NCBI RefSeq assembly: GCF_000143415.4
Contig: NW_003314346.1
Coordinates: forward strand, 71,939 to 135,938
Direction of reading: 5' to 3'
DNA: 64,000 nt
DNA from: Selaginella moellendorffii
Lineage: Eukaryota; Streptophyta; Lycopodiopsida; Selaginellales; Selaginellaceae
Below are positions 46,857-59,300 of the stretch, in pieces; positions within the stretch are counted from its first letter, which is position 1; the number at the start of each line of letters is the position of its first letter. The notes under the pieces are model-generated. The model was not told the origin of the DNA. It did no database searches and saw only the letters and a program-made list of their open reading frames with translations. The position numbers were made by a program, and so were the translations under genes.

Positions 46857-49567
46857 CTCTCCCCCCCTTGGGAAGATCGACGTCCTCGTCGATGCATACT
46901 CGAGTCTAGAATACCGCCAAGGAAACAACTCCATAAAAAGTTCACGGTACTCACACTATGTGAGAAATGCACCAACTTAAATGAGTTAGGGGGTAACCTC
47001 TTTGTCTAACGCGGATGCGCTACCAGCTCAGACACCTTCCGGCCGTCGCCGACAAGGAAATGACCAACGGAGTCAGCCACCCCTGCTGCTCTGGGAGTCA
47101 CCCAGCTTACAAAAGTGTGATATGCCCTGCCCGCAGGAACATAGAGAGAGAAGCCAGAGGCCCCTACCCTCCTAAGCAAAGAAACCAAACCCGTCGGTAA
47201 GGTTTAGATAGACTACTGTAAACAGGCAGTTAGAGTTGTTTACACGGTCACGCCCTTTCAATGGAATAAGGAACATCGACAAAGAGGCGGGTTATGTGAC
47301 CAGTCGACAGTAGCTACCCCATGACTAGAGATTTCACCATGCACACGAAGTGCCGAAGCCAGTCTGCCTATACTGGCCCAAACTCAAAGATCAATATATA
47401 GGGACTATATCAAAGTCATAAACAATGATATCTAAGAAGCGTAATTACTAGTGATTATATCTTAGAGAAGAACACAAAAGTATTCTAAACAAGTTATCAT
47501 CCGATAAACTAGTAGTATTGTAGATAGGAACCACCAAGATCATCATAATTTGGCAAACACAGGAATGACCATCCAACAAAATTCAATAGCTAGTATATCA
47601 TCAAGGAAACTCAATAATGAAACTTAACTATCGAAGATAGTAGACAGTAAGCCAACAACTTACTAGAGAGAACTCAAAGAACACAAAGTATCATTGACTA
47701 ACAAGCACAATGCTCGCGAATGTATCACCCAAAGGAAATAACATCCAAATCTATCAAAACTAACTCTAGCAACAATCAACAGAAGAAAATGAATGTGGTA
47801 AGACCAACAAACACTCATTCCTGCCAACTATCACAAAAGCCAATCTGAATAGATCCCAGTCAACAATACCAAGGAACTCAAGTTGCCTAAGCAAGTGTTA
47901 GCAACATCCTACTGACGTATCAAACCCAAGAGACCAATCCAGAGCAAACCACAAACAACTGGTGGTATTGCAAAAAGCCAAAAGCTATCAAAGAGAACAA
48001 CTAACCATCATGAAAGATCATTAATCATCCCATCAATAAGAGATATGCAGAATCATTGTCTTAGAAGGAATCCACCATCCCGAAGAATAGCAAATCAATC
48101 TAGATCAACGATAATCAAGCAAAACCTTCGACAAGGATAATCAACTTTCCTAGATGATAGTCAATCATCACCAATGATTGCTAAATGCAAATACTAACTT
48201 CAACATCGAAGCTAATGAGCCAAAATGCCTTCCCCAACAACTTCTAACAAATGGAACAATGAGCACAAAACTCAAGAACCAAAAGCTCGAAGAAGCCTAT
48301 AACTAAGTCTTGCCTAATAATGATCACGAGTCTCATAGAAGCTAACTTCAATGCTAAAGAAGAAATCATGGTGCAACCCACAATATCTTCCTCAACACAT
48401 CCATAAGCCAAACTTCATAATGCCAAAGCTAATGAAGAGCATTTCTGCATCAATCCAAAAGCTAAGCATAACGAAGCTATGCTTAACAAGTGATCATCAA
48501 ACGATCCTCCATGAATCCATCTATAGCAAGACGTAACTCACTTCATAACAAGCTCAAAAAGAATCATTAATGATTGCTATATTCCGAACTCAAATCCAGC
48601 AAGGACTCAACATTCTAATATCGATCACTAACTCTTCTTCTCGTAGAGTTAGCATAGTCCACGACTAAATCACTTTTCAAGGAAAAGCTAAAACTCAACC
48701 CTCTACTAAATAATCTCGTCTAGAACACAACTAACTCAACTTGCCACTCAGTTCGTTTGAACGTCAACACAGTTGCTAACTAGCAAATGCACGAATGCCA
48801 ACAACACAAAGCTATAGCCAAATCATCAACACTATATTCATCAAGACTAATGAAACTCAATATCAATCCTTGGAAGGATATCTCATTTCACTCAGATCTC
48901 AATATCAACAATATCAATGACAAGGCATCACTTCAATGCCATCAACATCAGGACAAAGCTAGAAGAAAGCAAGAGTGAATCACCACTCGGAGCTTTCCAG
49001 CAACCAAGCTAACCAAAGTCGAAGATACTATGCTTAGTATCCGAGACCAATCCTTCAGCAATACTCAGTTACAGATAACATTTCATCAAAGAGTGAATCA
49101 CCACATCCAAGACTCAATGAAATCCAACACCACGGACTAAACGTAACCAAATGATATCGACAGAGATAGAATCGATATACTAACATAGAAAACCTATGCA
49201 AGTCTAACGACACGATCCTCCGCAACACCATCCGGTAAAGCAAGCCCATCACTGCTAAATCATCATCGAGCAAAGCAAGTGTCAACTGTCCTTGATGAAG
49301 TCTACAAGTAATCACTAGTCGCAAAGCAACTAACAATCACTCTTCAACTTGCGTTCACAAGACCCAAACACCAACTCATATCATCGAGTCACATACTTGT
49401 CCAACATGAACATAATACCCCAGGTACGAGATAAAAGTTCATAGACAAGCACAAACTAAATGACCACTCGAATCCAACTCAACCGCAATAAGCTCACTAA
49501 TGCATTTAGTCAATAGCTCTAAGCATGCCTTGAAGAGGCTAGCTATGTGATCAACACTCAGTCGAAA

Positions 49568-49807
49568 CTAAAGTGAAGACCATGAGATGGACTCATATCG
49601 GTACACAACCTCCTCATAGACAAAGCTATAGTACGGGTACCAACATCTCAACCTCAAACAACTAAGTTGGACATCACCATCCTCAGCCAAGGTGCAGGGC
49701 CACCAAGACCAAGTCAAGATCAGTGAGAGCTCACTACTCTCATAGAGTCTAACGAAATGCAAGGTGCAAACTATCACCAAGCACAACACTATAAAAGAAA
49801 GGCACAA
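49568..49807 (-). CDS. Small ORF kept in family A (79 aa), copy 6
   Basis: Same frame as 1,697-1,936 with conservative changes near the N-terminus (SFIVLCLVIVCTLHF). Function unknown. Confidence 0.2.
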   Translation of the reverse strand: MCLSFIVLCLVIVCTLHFVRLYESSELSLILTWSWWPCTLAEDGDVQLSCLRLRCWYPYYSFVYEEVVYRYESISWSSL

Positions 49808-50340
49808 GGGTCACCTTTCTTAGAAAAGCGCAACAGCCACTTTTCTACACCAACTCCAGACTCTATCCAACTCAATTGCTTTAGCCCCAAAAGTTAGCAT
49901 TCCTTTCGGGCCGCATCATACAAACTACCTACTAAGATCTAAGCCAACCGAAGTCAACTCCAACCCCTTCACTAGTTTGTACTGGCTTTCGAAAATGGAA
50001 TGGTTTTCGGACAAAATGATCAATAGATTAGCCATTGGAAAAGTCTAAGAAAATTTATGGAAAATTTCCCATCCTAGATAAAGAATGACTCTCAGTCCAG
50101 GATTGCAAACTTTCAAGACTTCACCAACTTCCTCCTACCAACAACTTCACATAGGCTCACCTTAACACAAATTCTCATGATCGAACAACATGCTTAAGCA
50201 TCGAACATCTTTGCCCATATAACCGACATCCAACACTGACATCCGCAAAGTGCAAAATGAACATCCAAGGCTTGATCACGAAGACCACATCTTCGGATAT
50301 CCACATTGCACTAACACTCTTCTTCAACCACCTTCAAGAT

Positions 50341-50706
50341 TCAATGTGAAGCCAAAACACTAACAAGATAAATGACATGAAAAATCAAGGTCCAGGAAAA
50401 TTCCTCATCACTTGAAATAACAATGCCACTTCCACTAACACAAGTGCTAGTGATGTCAATGCCCCAACTACACACCTTCTCCATCCAATAATCTACTCCA
50501 AGTGCTAACGGATCAATATATAAGCTATAGCAAATGAATGCTACAACCCATTCCCAACACCTTATGGGCAAACCCTCAAGGAAACAAGGTACCAACATAA
50601 GCTTAGCATAATGGACCACCATTGAGAATCCAGTCAAGGCTACTACAATGCTACTTCGTGCAAGTAGACTAGCTTCTCCATCAACCACTTTGGGGTTGAT
50701 CATCAT
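50341..50706 (-). CDS. Small ORF kept in family A (121 aa), copy 6
   Basis: Same frame as 2,489-2,836; a one-base deletion near the 3' end changes and lengthens the C-terminus. Function unknown. Confidence 0.25.
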   Translation of the reverse strand: MMINPKVVDGEASLLARSSIVVALTGFSMVVHYAKLMLVPCFLEGLPIRCWEWVVAFICYSLYIDPLALGVDYWMEKVCSWGIDITSTCVSGSGIVISSDEEFSWTLIFHVIYLVSVLASH

Positions 50707-51860
50707 TTACCCAAGCAACTTCGTAAACACATTGCTCATTATCACATGGATATGATATAAATCACAATGACTTGATCATCAATTGAGTAACGCAATGAGC
50801 AAAGCTTATGTCATTACTTCAAATGTTCATGTGAATATCAAATGCCAACTCGATTCGACAAAATGCAACATAAATGCCACACTCCACCAATAGAGGTTTA
50901 TGACACCCAACACCACTAACTTTTGTTCACAACACGGACAAGCTCATGCCACTCTCTTTCCGACCAAACTCAACACTAATCCAACACCAAGCTACTCAAG
51001 GAGCAATAGCAAGGTTCCCCGGAAAAGAATTGAGCATTGCAACCCAAGTCTTCCAATAGTGAGTCTAGACAAAAATGGTTTAGTGTTTCACCACTACCCA
51101 TCCCATAACTCACCACTTGTAAGACCATCACTTCCAACATGCATCAAGATAGGGACTCTTGATTGCATGATGTGAACACAAGCAATGAGTTAACACCTCG
51201 TTGCAAATCATCTCTCCAAGAAGAGAAAATGATTTACGTATTTGATCCTTTGTCCCCGATGACTCTCTTTTCGGTCTCATCTTTGACCAAACCTCAAGCT
51301 TGCTTTCACACTGCCTTCAGTTCAATCCAAGAAAAGTTTATGAGAGAGCACGGCAATGATTACTTGAACCAATAGACTATTCCCTACAGTCTTGATTGAT
51401 CCACTTATAATCATGCCTAGGAAGGATCTACTAGTGCCATGCTAAACAGCTACGGACCAGCCTATTTGCCACTCATAGCAAACCCAGGGAGGTTTGCTTT
51501 CACTCATGGTACATGGAACAACTCATGGAACCACTAGAACAACTTATGGAACCAACGATAGGCTAACATTAATCCTGCCAACTCAAAGTGTAACCTCGAG
51601 TTGCTAATGTGCCTCACTCACGAGCTCAAGCTTAAACTCGTGCTACTGGAACAACTCAATCCTTCCTATGAGCCCAAGAGCAAGCTCATATAATACGGTA
51701 CAAAACGGTAACCAAAACCATACCCAAGGAACGATTGCGAAGTCATTGCACCCAAACGTGTACCCACTCGGATCATCGTTTTCATCTCTGCGTATGCAAC
51801 AAGACTAGTTGCCCAATCTCATTGAATAGTACTCGCTGAGACTCATCCTCTGATACCAAA

Positions 51861-53009
51861 TGTAGCGCACGTGGTTTTGACCCTTTATCCTATGGTGATT
51901 TACCATAGGATAACACCACGAAGCGGAACCTAAACCCTCTTTGTGCCACGTGACAGATGCCACGTGTCACATGCCACGTGTCCATGCCACGTGTCCACAG
52001 GAACCCGAGGTTCAGGGCCTTGGGCCACTGAACGAAGGAACGGTGCCAAACTCCCAAGCGTGATGCCAAGGAGTGATGGAACCGGACCACGGAGCAACTC
52101 CTGAGCATATAGCCCAAGGAGCGAAGGGACAGGGGCCCGGAGCAACTTGGAACAGTCCTAGAGCAACCAGCATCCCAATGCCAGGACCAGCACGCAAAAC
52201 GGAGCCAAACAGAGTCTGGTGCTATTTCGGCATACCGGTGGCCTAACGCGAGGATATGGGTACTCCACCAACTAGCATGGAATGGAACTTGGGCTTAGAC
52301 CCAAGCCGGACGCAGAACAAGGGCAGGCACGCAAGCGGGAGCTAGACTATGCCTCAGGTTGGTCGGCCATGCCCGACCTACCCACTATCCCTACTATACA
52401 TTTGGAACCCCCCATAGCCCCCCCCCCTTGAGGAACACACGCTTTGGGCTTTCACCCCAAGCCTCCCTTAGTACCAGGAGTTAGTCTCTGGGACAAGCTC
52501 GAAACATACTAAATATGGAATGTCCTTAGAATGCGAATTTGGACACGGGACGAACACCATTGTGTTCAGGCCGATCTCTACATTCTGTAGATATGCCAAA
52601 TGAGCAAATCTGGACACTTTCCATAAATAGCATTTGGGACTAAAATGAGACTAACACAAAGGGCATGATAGCGAGGGTGTTTGGCAGACACGGTAAGCTA
52701 TCATCTAGCAATATTGAGGAACCAAGCTCAATATCGCGGGGGTTCCCAACACTAGCAAGTGCAAGCCAACATCATGAGTTTCTCATCACCGTGTCAAGTC
52801 TGCTTGACTAAATGACAACTTAGGATTTCCTTCCTTAGTGCCCTTCCGGTCTAAGTGCACATGTGATGACCAGTTTCTCAACTAGCTTAGGCAGAGACTA
52901 ATAACGGGTCCAGCAATACCGACCTCCTGCCGTCGTGGCAGTAAGGTAAGAGTGTCCGTAAGGACTAGCCGATAGGTAACTTTCGATACCCGAAGTCACA
53001 TGCGCGACA
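51861..53009 (-). repeat. Family A LTR (5' LTR in sense)
   Basis: 1,149 bp, TG/CA ends, followed in sense by TT and the PBS TGGTATCAGAG. Confidence 0.95.
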
Positions 53010-55818
53010 CTTGGTCCACGACGACACAAGAGGAAAGGCTGTCCCTGTTAAGCTGGTCGAGACTCTGCAAAGAGCAGTAGCAAAGGAGGAAGAGGAACTC
53101 CGCAAGAAGGCACTGATTGCTGTTTTCAGGGGGAAGTTCCCAACAGGTCGCATGGCTAACGATTGGATAAATGCAACGCTGGGACAGGGAATCCTCATGA
53201 AGAAGATGCTGCCGGATGGGAAGGGCTGCTACATAGTTATCTTTGAGATAGAGGAGGCACGGTCTCAGGTGGAGGCCATGCATGGCCTCATTGACGACAA
53301 TTGGGCAGTGTCATTCCACCCATGGATCTCGAGGTTCACGGCAGAGGACCAGGCACATCTCAAGGGCGGGAGCTTTCCAGTGAACATCGCATTGTGGGAT
53401 GTTCCCATGGAAATGCGAATCACAATGGTGATCCAGGAGCTGGTCAAAGGAAGTATCGGCCAGATAGCGGCTGGCCTTGACACTGTAGAAGCAGAGGGTG
53501 TTCTAGGTCCCATCCGCCTCAAAGTTTTTGTGTCAGCCCCGGCTGGAATCCCGATAGAGATTGCAGTGCTGGGCTAGTATATCAGGATCCAAACGGAGAA
53601 CTCAGAACCTAGATGCAACTTTTGTCAGCATACTGGACACCGAGAGGAGGCCTACTCAGTCAAGCGGAACAGGTTGGCATCCCAGAAGCCGTTTGAGTTA
53701 CCTGTAGAGCATGAGCGGATCTTGAAGGCACGCCCTCCAGACCAAGCTCCCCACATTTGCTTCCCAGTTGCCACACCACTCTTGGGTTCATCCTCGCAGC
53801 CCAAACTGTTCGAGGGACCTATTACGGATGCCGAAGGGGATGGCTTCGAGCTGGTCCTCCCTCAAACAGTAGGAATGGCGGTCAGGTGGATTCCGCCTAA
53901 GCGGGAATTAAGTCCCACAGAGGTGGGAGATTGGCTGATGTGCCGTGGGAACACAGCTTTCCTAGAGGTCATCACCATTGGAGACTACCAAACACACATG
54001 GAGAGTGCTATCACTGAGTGGACGGGCTTTGCAAAATACACTGTCTGAGGCTTCTCCTGGACAAAGTACAAGGGGAAGGCACTACAGTATAAAATCCTCC
54101 TCATGGGCCTCCAACTAGGTAACCAACCTTGGAGACTCATGTTTAGGCAGAACTTGTTGGCAATCCGGCCCAAGCACAACACTGCAAGACCGTGGGAGGA
54201 GGATCCACGTTGGCTCTTTGCTGAGGGGCTGAAGCAAGTAGTCAAGGGTGGCACTCTAGTCCAGGGTTTTCTCAGGTTATGGAGCGCGTTTCCAGTCAGT
54301 AGGGAATTGCCAGAGCATGCGGAGGACTGGTTGAACCAGCCCCTATTCTTCAACGACCTCTTCAAGTTGGATGACAGGGCACTAGGCAGGGAGGACCACT
54401 ACACAATCTGGAGAAAGCTACATAGCGTAGGCTTCCAAACGAGTCAGCTTTTGGGCTTGGACACGGGCATTTACAGCCCCAACACCAGCTTGGGAGGATA
54501 GAGATGTGGAAGTGTGGTTCGTTGTGTCTCCAGACCAAAATGTTGGGTGTCCTTTTCGGGTCTTGAGAGGTGACATGCTGCTGCCAGTAGGGGATGAACA
54601 GGTCATGCCGATGGTGACGGATGACGAAGTCAAGGGCAGGATTTGAGTAATACAACAGGCTCCAAAGCAATCGGTCGTGGTTCAATCATTGGCCACACTA
54701 GAGGGAGACGGCATTCTCAGATGGTGGCGACAGCAACTCATTGAGGATTTGGATTGGGACCCCGCAGCATGGAAATGAGGAGCGAGGAGCTTCTTCTCCT
54801 TTGGCATCAAGGAAGCAAGGGATGGTCTCTTGACTAGTAGGGAGGAGGTCTGAGGGGAGATCCCCAAGCTCTGGAAGAAACGGATTGAGCAAGGAGTTGA
54901 AGCAAATCAGGTGGTGGGCAATACGCTTGCATTCTGGAAACTACCGGTACAGGAGAAAGTCAAGGCCACTTCTTGGTTGGTGGCAAATAACGGGCTGCCA
55001 GTAGGGCAACAGTTCCAGGAAGAAGCATGCCAACGGTGCAAGGAGTGTGGCGAGCTAGAGACAGCATGACATGCACTTTGGAAATGTGACATGGTGAGAG
55101 AAGTATGGTGACAGATCTTCAAGGCGATGGAGGAACTTGGAGACATTCCAGAGTTCGAGGCTCAGAGTGGGGATATCCTCTAGTGGTTTGAGGGAGCTAG
55201 AGGTCCAGCCATTGGTCCAGCTTGGAGGCGTATTCACTGCTACAGACAACACGGATGGAACATGTGAGTCTGGTGAGACGCAATAGGGGCTGAAGTTGGG
55301 ATGTCGATCTGGGAGGTGATGGGACAGGAGCGTTGGTCCATTTGGAGGGCAATAGGAGTGCAGGCACTTTGGGAGGCACGGAACAACTGTCGCTTTGATA
55401 GGCAACAAGTGAGAATATTGGCAGTGGTGGCATCATGGTGGAGACTCACTTTTGCAGTGGTACGTCTTCACTACACCATCCTGAGAGAGTGGGTGAAACT
55501 AAGGCAGCTCGAGGAGTGGAGATCTAGGTGGCTCCCATGCTTCGGCACATTGGGAGGTGGCGAGATTTGCTGGCAATGGCACCCCCCAGACTCTGTTCTA
55601 AGGTCAACTCGTGGGGGAGACTTGGACATCGACATGATTCGCTTGAGACGACCACATCCACTTCTACTCCAGGACTAGGTCCAGCTGTGACATATGAGGA
55701 TCATGTAGAGAAGCTCATTGAGAGGGCGGCACGCCCAGCTTTTGTGGAATGTACATACACGTTCAGCGAGCTCGCCAGATTGCAGCATCGGGGGGTGTCT
55801 TTAACCCTAAATGCCTAA
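53010..55818 (+). pseudogene. LINE-like long frame, part 2
   Basis: Continues part 1. The first block (to TAG 53,575) resembles the DUF4283/LINE ORF1 fold (WINATLGQGI, GCYIVIFE, PWISRF). It is followed by a degenerate CCHC knuckle (CNFCQHTGHREEAY, last Cys changed). Without leaving the frame it then passes into the post-RT part of a LINE (LLMGLQLGNQPWRLMFRQNLL, similar to 1-1,078 minus) and a zf-RVT-like Cys/His end (CQRCKECGELETA, HALWKC). The endonuclease and RT catalytic parts are absent. Stops at 53,575 (TAG), 54,046 (TGA) and 54,499 (TAG), several more later and at least one frameshift make it a pseudogene. It ends (SLTLNA, stop) inside a telomeric array. Confidence 0.7.
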
Positions 55819-55867
55819 ACGTGCCTAAACCCTAAAAACCCTAAACCCTAAACCCTAAAACCCTAAA
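55803..55867 (+). repeat. Interstitial telomeric repeat, CCCTAAA, right array
   Basis: About eight CCCTAAA or slightly degenerate units (CCTAAAT, CCTAAAC), in the same orientation as the left array at 44,263. The last codons of the LINE-like frame overlap its start. Confidence 0.9.
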
Positions 55868-56161
55868 GCCGACGAAGCTGTGGGGATTTGGACCATTCAA
55901 GATGTGGTTCATGATCTGTGAGCCCTTAATCAAAATCAGCAAGAGATGTAAGATGAAATGCATGGCATGATGGATACCATATGTGGGCATGTTGAGACAC
56001 TACAAGGCTGATTGTCCGCAATTGAAGAACAAGCAATAGGACAAGAAGAATGGCCAATCTTCTACTCACGGTAAGTCAGATACTAAAAAGTTGCAAACTT
56101 TGCAGCATGAGGATGATGAGAACGACCATTCTAGTCGGAGGAAGAGACTTTCGATCGTTGC

Positions 56162-56785
56162 TTGTCAACTCAACTATGTGTGGAACAAAATGGAGCTCGA
56201 GCATACCATGAATCAGCTTCAATGTTGGAGGGTGTGTTTTGTGGCGATCTAGTGTGGCTTTTACTGGATAGTGGGAGCGATGACAACTTTGTTTCAGCAA
56301 AGTTTGTTGCGAAGCATGGCCTGGTCACACGTGGAGTTCTTCCATACACGGTGGAAAGTGCAACTACCTTTGCTCAGCATTTTGATGCTTGTGTCGAAGG
56401 GCTAGAAGTGTTGGTTGGCAAAACCACACTTGTAGAGACTTTTTATCTTGCGGATATCCATCGTGTGGATTTCATTCTTGGGATGCCATGGTTGGTAAAG
56501 GTGAATTTAGAGATAAAGTGGAGTATTAAGTGTGTCTCGTTGGAGTATGATGGCATTAAAGATGTGTGGTTTGGCGAGGGTGTTCAACCACCAGTTGTTA
56601 TGCTCTTTGCTACATTTTTTAAGCGGACTTTTCATAATGGAAAAGCACTTTCAAGATACTTACTGTTTGTTCGTGACTTGGGAAACCAAGGCACGTGTGG
56701 GGGAGAAGCAACAATATGGGATGTACTTAACGAGTTTTCTAATGTTTTTCCATCTGAACTTCCTCATGGGTTGCCTCCGTTATGA
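56162..56785 (+). pseudogene. Gypsy aspartic protease and linker
   Basis: The active-site box LLLDSGSDDNFVS is preserved about 30 residues in, followed by the flap and DFILGMPWL, the usual retroviral-type protease end. The frame closes at the RT boundary (ELPHGLPPL, stop) where a one-base shift separates it from the RT frame. Confidence 0.85.
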
Positions 56786-56788
56786 GGT

Positions 56789-57394
56789 TTGGAGCATGGG
56801 ATTACATTGGAGCCGGGGACGCGGCCAATTTACCGACGTCCATTTCAGTTAAGTTATGCGGAGGAGCAAGAAGTTCAACGACAAGTCAAGGAGTTACTTG
56901 AGTTTGGATTTATTCAGCCAAGTAAGGATAAGATGCTGATGCCACATGTGGATGATATTCTAGACACGCTTGGTGAGGCACAAGTGTTTACCAAGATTGA
57001 TTTGAGGAGTGGATATCATCAGATTGTAATGGATGATGCATCTATCTCCAAGACGGCATTCAACACAAGCTTCGGACATTTTGAGTTTACAGTTATGCCG
57101 TTTGGTTTGACGAATGCACCAGCCATATTTGCTCGGTTGATGACGGAGGTATTTAGGCATTATCTTCATGAGTTTGTGGAGATTTTCTTGGATAAAATTC
57201 TTGTTTTTAGCAAGAATATGGAGGAGCATAAGGTGCATTTGCGCAAGGTTCTTTTGTTACTCCGAGACAACAAAATTTATACGAAGAAGAGCAAATGTGA
57301 GTTTGCAAAGTCGGAGGTGGAATATCTAGGCCATATTATGACATCTAAGGGTGTCAAGACGGATCCAAGGAAGGTGGCTGTGGTGGAAAACTAG
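56789..57394 (+). pseudogene. Gypsy reverse transcriptase, catalytic box altered
   Basis: Starts HGITLEPGTRPIYRRPFQLS and keeps KIDLRSGYHQI and MPFGLTNAPAIF. The segment with the first fingers motifs (normally some 35 residues before the KID box) is deleted, and the YxDD box reads FLDKILVF, so the second catalytic Asp is gone. Ends at TAG where Trp is expected (VVEN, stop, LTPT). Confidence 0.85.
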
Positions 57395-58090
57395 CTTACA
57401 CCGACTATAGTGGCCGAGTTGCATAGTTTTCTTGGTATGGCTAGTTACTATCGACGTTTCCAGCATAAGTTTGTAGAGGTGGCTATTCCTTTGATGCGGT
57501 TGTTACGCAAGAATGTGCCATTCAAGTGGAAGAAGCCATAAGAGGAGAGCTTTGTGGCGCTGAAACGATTGTTGAGCAAGACTCCAGTGCTTCGCATTGC
57601 TGATCCATCGGAACCTTACAAGGTGACATGTGATGTGAGTGGTTATGCACTAGGAGGAGTTCTCATGTAGAAGGATAGCCTATTGCATATGAGAGTCAAA
57701 CTTTAAATTCCACAGAGCAACACTATTTCATATATGAGCAAGAGTTATTCTCTATTGTTCATGCTTTGCAACGTGGCAACACTATCTTTATGGTGCAGTG
57801 TTCGTGGTGTTGATAGATCACAAACCACTTGTGTATCTTTTCACACAGAAGGAGTTAAACATTAGGCAAGCTCGTTAGATGGTCAAACTCATGGAGTTTG
57901 GGGAGTTTCCTATTAAGCATCGTCTGGGAAAATCAAATGTGGTGGCAAATGCTTTATCTCGTGTTCATCATGTGATGACATTACAAACACAATTTTGTCA
58001 TCATTTGAGTAAAGTGGTTAGCGAGTTTGGCAGTTGGTTGAGCATGCTCAAGCTCAGGATGCTGAGGTGGCCTCTTTGCGAGACTAAATA
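57395..58090 (+). pseudogene. Gypsy RNase H remnant
   Basis: [55 protein letters not shown] and NVVANALSR are found across two frames with stops at about 57,540, 57,668, 57,876 and 58,079. Most fit Gln codons changed by C to T. Confidence 0.8.
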
Positions 58091-59300
58091 GAAGCCTCTT
58101 TCTCATTAGTGGATGGGATTCTCTACTACAATGGCTGTGTATATTTGCCATGGGTGGATGCATTAATTACTCAAGTTTTATTCCACTATCATGATCATCC
58201 AGAGGCTGGTCATTTTGGGGGGAAGAAGACGTATGACTTGATTAAACACAATTTTTATTGGAGGAATATGAAGGTTGATATCCTCAAGTATTGTAAATCA
58301 TGCGAGCTCTATCAATAGATTAAGGTGTCACAGGAGAAGCCGGGGGGACTTTTGCAACCTTTACCTATTCCTCAGAGCCATTGGTGTAGTATCTTTATGG
58401 ACTTCATCACTTGTTTGCCATAAACACATATACAAAAGGAGCAAGTATGGGTCATAGTGAATCAGTTGACGAAGTATGTGCGGTTGTTGGCTCTTTGGAA
58501 GACTATCACTGCCTCAGACTTGGCTGCGGTTTACACTGAGAAGGTTTTTCCTGATTTTGGTTTGCTAGAGGACATCATTAGTGATTGAGATTCAAAGTTC
58601 ACCAGTGGATTTTGGAAAAGCTTTGCAAAGGCTATGCAAGTGACTTTGAAACTCTCGAGTGGAGATCATCCTCAGACGAATGGGCAAACCAAGCGTGTGA
58701 ATCAGGTGGTGGAGGATATGCTACATTGTAGCATTGGTCAAAGGCAAGGACAGTGGGATCTATATCTTCTGTCGGTGCAATCTGCTTACAACAATAACCA
58801 CCACAGTGGAACCAAGTTAAGTCCTTACTTTGCTATGTTTGGAAGGCATCCCCGAACAGTGGTGGAGTTGGGATTGCATTTGAGCAAGGACATTCAAGAT
58901 AAGCTTGATTCCAAGGCCACTAATCTGGCTACAGAACTTGATGAGTTTTTGGTGGTGTGCAAACGAAACTTGCAAGCAGCTTAGGATAGAGGGGAGAAGT
59001 TTACCAATGAGCATTGCCAATTCTAGGAATATAAAGTGGGTGATTTCGTCTTTATGCAAGTGATCTTTCTGTCAAGTGAGCAGCAGACCACCTTAGTGCC
59101 TTTACGGACAGGGAAGAGTGATAAACTTTCCCATTGATATAGTGGTCCATATGAAGTGCTAGAGCGCATTGGTAAAGCGGCTTATCAGGTGTAGCTGCCA
59201 ACTGGGGTGAAAATTCATCTAGTATTTTATGTTAACCAGTTGAAAGGTGTACTATCTTGGAATGACAAGCCTAATGCCTCCTTGATGTATATAGCTGTGG
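58091..59300 (+). pseudogene. Gypsy integrase remnant
   Basis: The zinc domain (HDHPEAGHFGGKKTYDLI, CKSCELYQ) is followed by core motifs [12 protein letters not shown]-stop-DSKFTSGFW and HPQTNGQTKRVNQVVED, where the catalytic Glu is replaced by Lys (TKRVN for TERVN). Stops include TAG 58,316, TGA 58,586 and TAG 58,982. The C-terminal SH3-like part (YSGPYEVLERIGKAAYQV) is also present. Confidence 0.85.

Larger units (their letters stand above)
45695..53009 (-). mobile_element. Complete family A LARD with target duplication
   Basis: A full-length 7,315-bp non-autonomous LTR element: LTR 45,695-46,856, PPT 46,857-46,869, internal region 46,857-51,860, PBS 51,848-51,858, LTR 51,861-53,009. It is flanked by CTTGG at 45,690-45,694 and 53,010-53,014. 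The two LTRs are almost the same. They differ by a two-unit G-box gain in the left LTR, a deletion in the left LTR near 46,757, and scattered bases, which implies a fairly recent insertion. No gag or pol is present, so integration used proteins supplied in trans, plausibly by a chromovirus like 36,230-40,258. Confidence 0.95.
55870..59300 (+). mobile_element. Decayed Ty3/gypsy retrotransposon (gag end to integrase)
   Basis: Gag zinc-knuckle remnant (GHYKADC-like, about 55,985-56,030), aspartic protease, RT, RNase H and integrase follow in gypsy order on the plus strand, with many stops and shifts. No LTR, PBS or PPT can be found at either side. A different lineage from 36,230-40,258: protein sequence diverges and no chromodomain is visible. 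Confidence 0.9.
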
